This document shows, one piece after another, positions 52,948 to 60,831 of a stretch of DNA of 64,000 bases. Numbering within the stretch: position 1 is the first letter of the stretch; every line of letters begins with the position of its first letter. The DNA lies in assembly GCF_943914685.1 (NCBI RefSeq), contig NZ_CALUCZ010000008.1, positions 22,245 to 86,244 on the forward strand, given 5' to 3'. The translations under genes and the position numbers were made by a program. Below the pieces are notes generated by a model that searched no databases, had not been told where the DNA came from, and worked only from the letters and a program-made list of their open reading frames with translations. The stretch comes from an uncultured Mobiluncus sp. (GTDB lineage Bacteria; Actinomycetota; Actinomycetes; Actinomycetales; Actinomycetaceae).

Positions 52948-53880
52948 ATGGAAATCGAAACCGGCACCTGGACGTTTCCCCGCGGGGAAACCCTGCGCTG
53001 GGCTGCCGCCACCGATATCGGCTTGAAACGGGCTGAAAACCAGGATTCGTTCCTGGCGACTCCGCCGTTTTTTCTGGTTGCGGACGGAATGGGTGGTCAC
53101 GCCGGAGGCAAACAGGCCTCGGCCACGCTGCTGGGGCACATTCAGCCTCTGACCGGCACGGACGTGAGCCTGCCGGTGGTGCGCGAATCCCTGGAGGCGG
53201 CCTGCGAAGACGTCATGGGGCTGGTCGAAGAGAACATTGATTACACGATTTCCCCGCCGGGCACCACGCTCACGGGCTTGGTGGTGCTGGGTTCACTAGG
53301 GCAGGGCGCGGCTGACGGGTCAGCGTCAGCCACTGCTGTGGACGGGTCGGAACCGGCGCAGTTCTTGGTTCTCAATGTGGGGGACTCGCGAACTTACGTG
53401 TTGAGAGAGGGGTTACTGACCCGGCTGACGCGGGACCATTCCCAAGTCGCCGAGATGGTCGAGGCGGGAATGTTGACCGTGGAAGAAGCCCGTGTCTGGC
53501 CGACTCGTTCCGTCATCACTCGCGCTATCGGTGCTGGTCAAGTCGGGTTGCCTCAGATTGATACCTGGACCTATCCGGTGGTGGTGCCCCGGCGTTTCCT
53601 GGTGTGCTCCGATGGTTTGCATTCCATGATTGATGACGGCGCTATCGGGCGGGCCTTGGGCGACAATCCCACCCCCGAAGCGGCAGTAAACTCCCTGGTG
53701 AACCTGGCCTTGCAGGCGGGCGGGAACGATAATGTGACCGCGATTGTGGTCGACGTGACCGCCCCGGAATCTGCCCCCACCCCCACGGAACCGGCGGACT
53801 CCACGCCACCCGAGCCGCCTGCGTCACCGGACGCCCTTTTGCCACCCCCGCCTCCCCCGGACAGCGAGGGACAACCATGA
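52948..53880 (+). CDS. PP2C-family Ser/Thr protein phosphatase
   Basis: 310 residues. Metal-dependent phosphatase motifs: TDIGLKRAENQDSF (R28, D33), LVADGMGGHAGGKQAS (D46), LNVGDSRTYVL, TRDHS, LVCSDGLHSM and GGNDNVTAIVV. The last ~45 residues are Pro-rich and acidic, with no membrane helix, unlike PstP. It overlaps the FHA gene by 4 bases (ATGA). It probably dephosphorylates threonines that the FHA partner reads; no kinase gene is in the window. Confidence 0.92.
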   Translation: MEIETGTWTFPRGETLRWAAATDIGLKRAENQDSFLATPPFFLVADGMGGHAGGKQASATLLGHIQPLTGTDVSLPVVRESLEAACEDVMGLVEENIDYTISPPGTTLTGLVVLGSLGQGAADGSASATAVDGSEPAQFLVLNVGDSRTYVLREGLLTRLTRDHSQVAEMVEAGMLTVEEARVWPTRSVITRAIGAGQVGLPQIDTWTYPVVVPRRFLVCSDGLHSMIDDGAIGRALGDNPTPEAAVNSLVNLALQAGGNDNVTAIVVDVTAPESAPTPTEPADSTPPEPPASPDALLPPPPPPDSEGQP

Positions 53881-54338
53881 AACACAATGCCGACGCGGGC
53901 AAAACGTTTACCGTGCGGATTTGTCCGCTGGGTCACCACAATCCGCCAGATTTCCCCCGCTGCCGAGTGTGTGGCGGAGTTCTGGACGCCCCGATACAGG
54001 TGGCATTCCCGAAACTGGGCTGGGTGCGTTCCACCGACCGGCAGACCGTTGAGCTGACAGGTGATTTGGTGGTGGGTCGCGCCCCGGAAACCCACGGGCG
54101 CGAAGGGGTGTTTTCCCTGACTACTCCGCCCGAAATCCTCGAAATTTCCCGCACTCACGCCCGAATTCGTACGCAGGGCTGGGAAGTTACCGTGGAGGAC
54201 CTAGGGTCGGACAACGGCACCCGCTTGTGCCGGACGACGGGCCAGATAGTGTACTTGCAGCCGCACACGCGGTACAACATTCAACCCGGCGACGTGCTGG
54301 AACTGGCACCAAACTATCTGTTGAGGTTTGAAGCCTGA
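53877..54338 (+). CDS. FHA-domain protein with N-terminal zinc ribbon
   Basis: 153 residues. The N-terminal CPLGHHNPPDFPRCRVCGG provides C16, C29 and C32 (plus H20 or H21) for a zinc ribbon. The FHA domain follows with R68 (VVGRAPE), S91 and H94 (ISRTHARI) and N113 (GSDNGTRL), the residues that hold phosphothreonine. Its TGA overlaps the FtsK-like ATG. Likely recruits phosphorylated partners to the neighbouring membrane ATPase. Confidence 0.9.
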   Translation: MKHNADAGKTFTVRICPLGHHNPPDFPRCRVCGGVLDAPIQVAFPKLGWVRSTDRQTVELTGDLVVGRAPETHGREGVFSLTTPPEILEISRTHARIRTQGWEVTVEDLGSDNGTRLCRTTGQIVYLQPHTRYNIQPGDVLELAPNYLLRFEA

Positions 54339-57300
54339 TGCGTCGACCGGTCCGAATCCTGGTGGAGGGTAATCCCACCGAAGTGCTGCTAAACGCGGAC
54401 GCGCGAGCCCGAGTTGCCGATGTGGCCACAGCTTTGGGTGGGGGGCCGACGTCTCGCCTCACCGTCACGCCGTTGGCGCCCCTGTTGGATCCGGGCGGCA
54501 CCGGGTCACTGCCGGTCGTTGCTGAGTCTTCAGGGTCACAAGTCCGGAGGGGCGAGGCTGACGGGGCAGTTCCGGCTCAGGTCGGGAAACCTTACGTGCT
54601 GTCGCGAGCGTTGCCGCTGGCGAAAGCACCGATACCGCCAGGGGCAGGTTTAGCACTGGCGGGGGACAATGCAGAACTACCTCCAGCTCCGGCGGGAATG
54701 AAGTCACTGCTGACTTATTCCCCCCAACCGGTTGCCGACCCTGAACCGTTGGGAATCAACGTAGAAATGCCGGCCCGGCCCCGCTTGTGGCTGGCGAATC
54801 CCGCCACGCTTGCCGTGCCCGTGGTGCCGGTGGCCCTGTTTGGGGTGTTGGCGGTCATTTTCCCCAGTGTTGCGGCGTTTGCCCTGCTGGGGCTCGCCGT
54901 GGTGGCGGGCGGCGCAGAAGTGGGGTGGGCCCTGACCCAAAACCGGGCGGCTTGGGTGCGGTATGAGCGTGACATGGCTGCGCTCACCCCGCAGATTCAT
55001 ACGGCTTTGGAGCAACGTGACGCGGCGATACGTGCCAGCGTTACCGACTTGGCGGACCCGCGCCACGCCCTGCTGCCTGGACTGTGGGGACACGCGAGTG
55101 TACAGATGCGGATTCCGGTCGGTTTCACTCAGGTTCGTCCCGAAATCACGTTGAGCAGTCCCGCAGATGCGACCCCGTTTCGCGGCTGGGGACCGATGGC
55201 GGGGCCGAACGCGGAGACGGGCCACCCGACCTCGGGACAAATCACGGCCATTAACCGCAGAATCAGTGCGATTGGTGCCGCTACGGTCGGTGAGGGGCAT
55301 ACCGGCCTGGAAGTCGCCTATGTTCCCGCTGATTGCGGCCCACTGGCGGTGACCGGTTCGGGAAACCTGCGCGGACCCGCGTTGAATCAGTTGCTGATTC
55401 GCGCCGCCCTGCGCTATTCCCCGGCCGACCTGAAAATCGTGGTCGCCGGGGCGAAACCAGAGAAATGGGCGTGGGTCAGCAACCTGCCGCACGGCGCGGC
55501 GGTGCGCGAGGATTTAGAGTTAGAGCCGGTCAGCGATTTGAGCGAAACCAGCGCCGAACGCCTCGCACAAGCCTGGGCCAGTCGCAAAGGACAGCGCGGT
55601 TCACGCCAACGCCTGTTGCTGGTGGTGGACGGAGAGGTCCCGGCCGGCTCAAGATGGGAAGATTTTGCTACGGAGCCAGGCGTTTGGCTGGTTAACGCGG
55701 TTGACGACCTCAACAGTGCGGTTAGTGCCGCTCGGCAAGTCCTGGATTTGGCGACCGGGTCTTGGCAAGACGGCGTGTCCCGCATTCCCGGAGCCGTCCC
55801 ACAAAATCAGCGCCATACCGCTTCGAACGGGATTCCCCTGCAATCCGCCCGCCCGAGCCAGATGAGTGTGGAACCCCTGCTGTTGACCACCCCTAGTGCG
55901 CGAAAAGTTGCGGAACTCCTGGCCAACTTGAAGCTGCCCGGTAAAACCGCCGAGCCTTTGCCGGTAGTCGCCCAGCTGACCGATGTTTATCCCCTGGCGA
56001 CTGGCGAAAACGCGGCGGTTTTGGGTGAATCGGGGGACAGTTCCCGCTGCGCGGCGGCGATTGGCTACGGCACTGCCGGCCCGGTGACTTTGGATTTGGC
56101 TGATGGCAAGAACGCCATCGTGGCGGGAGAAAACCAGGCTGCCCGGACCAATGTTATCGCTGCCTATCTGGCGGGTTTGGCGTTGACTCAGCGCCCGGAG
56201 GACGTGAGCTGGATTATTTTTGATTCCCGCGGCACGAAATGGGGTGAACTGGGGCAAGCCCCACACTGTTTAGGTATCGAGCCGGGGCGGGGAGATGCCG
56301 TGTTTGCTCGGCTGCTGCGCTACTTGGAAGCGGAAACCGAGCGGCGCGAAATTTGGCTGCGCGAATCCGGGGCGGGCAGTCTGGCGCGGGCGCGCGGAGC
56401 CAAAATAGCGGGAGTCCCGGCGGATTTAATTGTTGTCATAGCTGTCGGGGAGGCATTTACCTCACGGCAACTCTCGCAGCTGGCGGAGCGGCTGCATATG
56501 TACCGTGCCCTAGGGTTGCACCTGCTGGTGAGCAGCGGGGATACCGAAAAGCTCCCCCGCGAAGCCCTGAAGTACCTGCCGACACGTGTGGTGCTACACC
56601 TGGAGGACGCAGCCCTAGAGATGGTTTGCGGCAGTTTTGAAATTGATCCGCACTCGGCTTTCGCGCAATCCGGCCGCGGAGTCCTGCTGGTCGGCGGGGT
56701 GGCTACTGGTTTTCAGACCTTAAATACCCTGATGACTACCGATTTTACCGACCCGCAGTTGGCTCCCGTGAAGTTCACCGCCTTGGGCGGAGCAGCTTTT
56801 CCACCAGCCTTATCGACGGGCGGATTATGGCGGGTTCCGGCCCTCGCGGGTCGGAGTTCCAGCCGGGCTGGCACGAGCGGGGACCAGCCTGGGTTTGGTG
56901 TGCCGCGGGCGGCAACGCCGTTGTCTATGTTGGCAGGGTCGTTTTACCGCGGGAACTCCACAATCCGGCGCTGGACTTCCGGACTGGAAAAGGTCTATGA
57001 CCTGGCGGCCTTGGGACAATCCAGCGACGCGGAGTTCCGCCTGGGGGTGCGCGATGACCTGGGACGCCAAGATGTCGTTCCTTTTGGCTTTAGCCCTGAC
57101 CGGGAGGGCAACCTGTTCGTGGCAGGTCCGCGCGGCAGCGGGCGCACCGGAGTGTTGCGAGCTATCGCTGCCGATAGTTTGAACACCGGGGGTCGTCCCG
57201 TCACTCTCTATGTCTGCAGCGCCGACCCCACCCTCGATGTGCTGTCGAGCTGGGCAAATGTGGGTGTGGTAGCTCATGCCAACGAGCCGGAGACGATTGC

Positions 57301-58642
57301 TGACACGATTGAATACCTGGTCAGCCGGTGGCGTTGGCGCACCGAAATTGCGCTGCGCAACGCCACCCACAGTTTCCCCGAACTGCGCGAAGTGCTGCGC
57401 GGCGAACAGCCCGGCGAACGGAACGGTGCCCAGGCCCTGAACTCAGCGACACCCGGGCAGGACGCCGGCGGGGACGCAGGCAAAACTCTCGGAACAACCC
57501 GCAGCACGAACCCCGGGGCAACCCGCAGCGTGAACCTCGTTGCTAATGGCGTAGTGGGCGGTGAAACCGACCGTGGCGAGCGGATTATCGTCGCGATTGA
57601 TGGTCTGGAGGCCGTGCTGGAATCCCTGCCGGGAGCCAGTTCCGCCAGTTTCCTGGAACTCATCACCGGAGGCAGAGTCGTCGGAATCCATTTCGTCATC
57701 AGCGCCGAAAGTGTCGAGAACCTCCCGGCAGCGTGGCGAGGCGCATTCGGAATGCGAATCGAATTGAACGGTTCCGTCCCCGGCCGCGGCCTCGTCGCGG
57801 ACGACCCGCGAGCTATTCAAATCGCTGTCCTCGGTAACGACCCGTCCGAGCCTGCCCAGACACGAATCCTGGAGCGCTTGGGGACACTGGCAAAAACCCC
57901 GGCCCACCGGATTGACCGGTTGGCGGTGCCGGTGTTCGCCACCGCCCTCACCGTCGCCCCCAAGGGAGAAATGGCGCTGGGGCTGAGCGCCCCCGGAGGC
58001 CGGCAAATCAATACCATCACCAGTGGGGTTTACCTCATCGCGCGAGGCGACGGGGAAGTCGACCGGGCGGTGAGCTTAGCGGTCATGCGCTGGCTGGCTC
58101 GTTCGCTGCGTACTTCCAGCCCGGACACCGGAATGGTTCTGTTGTCTGCCCAAAGCCGTGAGGACAGCTCACCCGCGCTGGAAACCCTGGCTGGCCTGGA
58201 GATTTGGGACGCGGTAGCCTGCGGTTTCGCCGACTTCCGCGACTTTTATCACCAGCTGCTTTCCGTTGCGGAACAAAAATCCCCGCCGGGATTCCCCGGT
58301 TTAGCTATCTTTATTGCCGACCTGCCCGGATTCGCGCTGAACACGGACTCTGCGGCAGCCATGACAGACGTCATTCGGGCGGCCCGTAGCCGTGGACACC
58401 TGGTTTTCGCCTCGGGCGCGGCCACTTCTCGTGATGGGATGTCCTGGATGACTGACTCCGAACTGAATGCGGTGGTCAAAGCCCCTGCCGCGGGATTGTC
58501 TCTCGGTTTGACCGCTGCCGACACCACCGCCATCTTCGGCGTCAGCGTCCCCCAAGACGGCACCGTGTTCCCGCCCGCCCGCGGCTACTGGATTCACCGC
58601 GGCCAGGCCACGAAAGTCCAGCTCCCCCAAGAAAACGGCTAG
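54338..58642 (+). CDS. FtsK/SpoIIIE-domain protein, EccC/EssC-like, with degenerate nucleotide loops
   Basis: 1434 residues. The N-terminal ~150 residues include a possible ubiquitin-like fold as in EccC/EssC, and two membrane helices lie at ~150-200 (LAVPVVPVALFGVLAVIF; AAFALLGLAVVAGGAEVGWA). Three ATPase-like modules follow. Module 1 has VAGENQAART at 595-604 where a Walker A should be, yet keeps the DSRGTKW...PHCLG counterpart of the EccC DFKGG region. Module 2 has GPRGSGRT at 930-937, with R936 for the catalytic lysine, and IIVAIDGLEAV for Walker B. Module 3 has only LIARGDGEVD. None looks able to hydrolyse ATP normally. No EsxA-type genes are near. It is unlike FtsK, as it lacks the gamma domain. 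Confidence 0.85.
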   Translation: MRRPVRILVEGNPTEVLLNADARARVADVATALGGGPTSRLTVTPLAPLLDPGGTGSLPVVAESSGSQVRRGEADGAVPAQVGKPYVLSRALPLAKAPIPPGAGLALAGDNAELPPAPAGMKSLLTYSPQPVADPEPLGINVEMPARPRLWLANPATLAVPVVPVALFGVLAVIFPSVAAFALLGLAVVAGGAEVGWALTQNRAAWVRYERDMAALTPQIHTALEQRDAAIRASVTDLADPRHALLPGLWGHASVQMRIPVGFTQVRPEITLSSPADATPFRGWGPMAGPNAETGHPTSGQITAINRRISAIGAATVGEGHTGLEVAYVPADCGPLAVTGSGNLRGPALNQLLIRAALRYSPADLKIVVAGAKPEKWAWVSNLPHGAAVREDLELEPVSDLSETSAERLAQAWASRKGQRGSRQRLLLVVDGEVPAGSRWEDFATEPGVWLVNAVDDLNSAVSAARQVLDLATGSWQDGVSRIPGAVPQNQRHTASNGIPLQSARPSQMSVEPLLLTTPSARKVAELLANLKLPGKTAEPLPVVAQLTDVYPLATGENAAVLGESGDSSRCAAAIGYGTAGPVTLDLADGKNAIVAGENQAARTNVIAAYLAGLALTQRPEDVSWIIFDSRGTKWGELGQAPHCLGIEPGRGDAVFARLLRYLEAETERREIWLRESGAGSLARARGAKIAGVPADLIVVIAVGEAFTSRQLSQLAERLHMYRALGLHLLVSSGDTEKLPREALKYLPTRVVLHLEDAALEMVCGSFEIDPHSAFAQSGRGVLLVGGVATGFQTLNTLMTTDFTDPQLAPVKFTALGGAAFPPALSTGGLWRVPALAGRSSSRAGTSGDQPGFGVPRAATPLSMLAGSFYRGNSTIRRWTSGLEKVYDLAALGQSSDAEFRLGVRDDLGRQDVVPFGFSPDREGNLFVAGPRGSGRTGVLRAIAADSLNTGGRPVTLYVCSADPTLDVLSSWANVGVVAHANEPETIADTIEYLVSRWRWRTEIALRNATHSFPELREVLRGEQPGERNGAQALNSATPGQDAGGDAGKTLGTTRSTNPGATRSVNLVANGVVGGETDRGERIIVAIDGLEAVLESLPGASSASFLELITGGRVVGIHFVISAESVENLPAAWRGAFGMRIELNGSVPGRGLVADDPRAIQIAVLGNDPSEPAQTRILERLGTLAKTPAHRIDRLAVPVFATALTVAPKGEMALGLSAPGGRQINTITSGVYLIARGDGEVDRAVSLAVMRWLARSLRTSSPDTGMVLLSAQSREDSSPALETLAGLEIWDAVACGFADFRDFYHQLLSVAEQKSPPGFPGLAIFIADLPGFALNTDSAAAMTDVIRAARSRGHLVFASGAATSRDGMSWMTDSELNAVVKAPAAGLSLGLTAADTTAIFGVSVPQDGTVFPPARGYWIHRGQATKVQLPQENG

Positions 58643-58880
58643 ACTCCCGCGCTCCTGAACAACCAAACTTCTGCGCTACCAAACAACCGAACGTCCGCAC
58701 CACAAAATGGCTAAACACCCGCGCTGCGCCGGTATTGAGCTAAATCGAAACCTGATGACTGAGTTCTGTGCATAAACCTCCTCTCGATATGTGCGATAGT
58801 ACTTGAAAGGTAGCATTGACCCCGGAGACGAAAATTTTGCAGTTTTCAAAACAGCTTTCGTTTCCAGGCATGGCAACGGT

Positions 58881-58905
58881 TTCCCGGTTTCACGGAAACC
58901 GGGAA
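58881..58905. promoter_or_regulatory. Hairpin upstream of menD
   Basis: TTCCCGGTTTC-ACG-GAAACCGGGAA, a perfect 11-bp stem with 3-base loop, 32 bases before the menD GTG. It could be an operator, an attenuator or the terminator of the FtsK-like gene (no T-run). The rest of the 295-base gap has only loose CCNAAACAACC-type repetition (58650-58710). Confidence 0.45.
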
Positions 58906-58937
58906 CAGCCCGATGCTAGGCGATGAAAGGGAGAGTC

Positions 58938-60626
58938 GTGGACAACACCGGTCAGCGGGACAATCAAGACGCCTCAAACCAGCAATACGCTGGGGATTTG
59001 GTGCACTTATTGGCTGCGCAGGGGTTTACGGAGTGGTTTTATTGTCCCGGCTCCCGCGACGCCCCCCTGGGTTACGCCCTGAACCAGTTGGCAGCCAGCC
59101 ACCGCCTGAACCTGCACGTGCGCATCGATGAGCGCGATGCGTCTTTTATGGCTCTCGGGGCAACGCGCGCGGGGCATCCGGCAGTTTTGGTGATGACGTC
59201 CGGCACCGCGGTGGGAAACGCCCTGCCCGCGGTGATGGAGGCAGCCCATGCGGGTCTGCCGCTGCTGGTCCTTAGCGCGGATCGTCCTGCGGCGCTGCGC
59301 GGCACCGGGGCGAATCAAACAACCTGGCAGCCGGGGATTTTTGGGGATTTCGTGCGGTTCGCCACCGATATACAGCCCGGTGTCACCGCCGCAGAACTGC
59401 AGCAGGCCGTGTCCGCCGCCGTGGCGTCTTGCCGAGGCGTCAGTCCCTCACCCCACCGGGCCACCGACGAAAAACACTTCCCCCTCCCCGGGCCGGTACA
59501 TATCAACGCCAGCTTCATCGAACCTTTGGCACCTCCCGAAACTATAGAAGCGTTCGCCGCTCGAGCTTCCGCCAGCGCTATCGCTAGCGAGTACCCTCTG
59601 GACCCGCACCAGGCACCGCGTGGCACCCTGCTGATTGCCGGAGATCTCAGCGACGCCACCTACGCGGACTTGTGTGAGGCGGTCAAAAACGCGGGGATTC
59701 CCGTCCTGGCCGAACCGCAAACCGCCTGGCGGCGCCACCCCAACGCGGTGCGAGGATACGCCAAAGCCGCCGGAACCACATTGTCAGCAGTGGTCGAACA
59801 CAACCTCGAAAGAGTTATTGTCTCGGGCCGACCCACCCTGACCAGGCCGATTACGCGGCTCGTTACCCGCCGTGACATTCCCGTGGAAACCGTGGGAGCA
59901 CCGGGAACAACGGTCAACCTCGCCGACAACATTGCCCGGCAGTGGACAGACGCGCCCACCCTGGCTTGTGAACTGGCGAAAGTGGCGAAACCATCACCAC
60001 CCGCAGCTCCCCACCAGTCCGCCGAGGCCCCACAGAACTGGCTGGAAATGTGGCGGACGGCGGGGGAAAACGCGATTGCGGCCCTGAGCGGGGACTGGGG
60101 TCTTCATAGCGCGGCGCAGGTAATTTGGGACAGCACCATGACTGCGCCCGAGCCGGTGGACCTTTACTTGGGGGCTTCGCTGACCATCCGGGTTTTCGAC
60201 GCGGTGGCGCGCAATTCTGCCCCGCGCCGCGTCTTTACCAATCGGGGCCTGGCCGGGATTGATGGCACCATCGCCTCGGCTTGGGGGGCGGCGCTGGCAC
60301 GTCGTCAGCCGATGCGGCTGGTCCTGGGGGACGTGTCGTTTTTCCACGACCTGGGTGCCCTGTGCCACGGCCGCACCGAAGAGGTGCCAAACTTGCAGGT
60401 CATCGTCATAAATAACGGGGGCGGACGGATCTTTGGCGGCCTGGAACACGGTGTGGCCCCGGCGGATACCTTCACCCGAATGTTCCTCACTGCCCAGGTC
60501 GGAGACGTTTGCGGGCTGGCTCGGGCGGCGGGCTGGCAAGCCGAGCGGGTCGACAGTTTGGCGGAGCTGGCCTCGGCCCTGACCCAACCGGTCAAGGGGC
60601 TGAGCCTGCTGGAGGTCGTCCTGTGA
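58938..60626 (+). CDS. menD: SEPHCHC synthase (2-oxoglutarate decarboxylase/synthase)
   Basis: 562 residues from GTG 58938, preferred because AAAGGGAGA lies just upstream; an ATG at 58923 is in frame but without such a site. A ThDP enzyme joining isochorismate and 2-oxoglutarate, the first committed step to menaquinone. Hallmarks: PGSRDAPLGYAL, RIDERDASFMALG, VMTSGTAVGNALPAV, and the ThDP-metal motif GDVSFFHDLGAL...INNGGGRIFGGLE. Its TGA overlaps a small downstream ORF. Confidence 0.93.
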   Translation: MDNTGQRDNQDASNQQYAGDLVHLLAAQGFTEWFYCPGSRDAPLGYALNQLAASHRLNLHVRIDERDASFMALGATRAGHPAVLVMTSGTAVGNALPAVMEAAHAGLPLLVLSADRPAALRGTGANQTTWQPGIFGDFVRFATDIQPGVTAAELQQAVSAAVASCRGVSPSPHRATDEKHFPLPGPVHINASFIEPLAPPETIEAFAARASASAIASEYPLDPHQAPRGTLLIAGDLSDATYADLCEAVKNAGIPVLAEPQTAWRRHPNAVRGYAKAAGTTLSAVVEHNLERVIVSGRPTLTRPITRLVTRRDIPVETVGAPGTTVNLADNIARQWTDAPTLACELAKVAKPSPPAAPHQSAEAPQNWLEMWRTAGENAIAALSGDWGLHSAAQVIWDSTMTAPEPVDLYLGASLTIRVFDAVARNSAPRRVFTNRGLAGIDGTIASAWGAALARRQPMRLVLGDVSFFHDLGALCHGRTEEVPNLQVIVINNGGGRIFGGLEHGVAPADTFTRMFLTAQVGDVCGLARAAGWQAERVDSLAELASALTQPVKGLSLLEVVL

Positions 60627-60781
60627 GCCTAACTTTGAACATTCCCGCAGTTGAGGAATATATTGCAAAAGTGTCGAAATCAGAGGTAGAAACTCTCGCG
60701 CCGGTGTCTGAGAACCCAAACCCGGCAAATCCTACCTGGGAACGAGCTTTGACCGCAGACCTCTGCCAGATTCCCAGGTAA
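60623..60781 (+). CDS. Small protein translationally coupled to menD
   Basis: 52 codons from GTG 60623, overlapping the menD stop as GTGA. The product starts MSLTLNIPAVEEYIAKVSKS and then has an Asn/Pro-rich middle (SENPNPANPTWERA). No known domain. The overlap is the same kind used by the genuine gene pairs in this window (301-codon gene/menC, PP2C/FHA, FHA/FtsK), which argues that it is translated. Ends 50 bases before the htrA-like gene. Confidence 0.5.
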   Translation: MSLTLNIPAVEEYIAKVSKSEVETLAPVSENPNPANPTWERALTADLCQIPR

Positions 60782-60831
60782 TTTTGAAGTCACCGGGTCA
60801 AAACCGGTGAGAACTTTATGAGGAGTAAACA

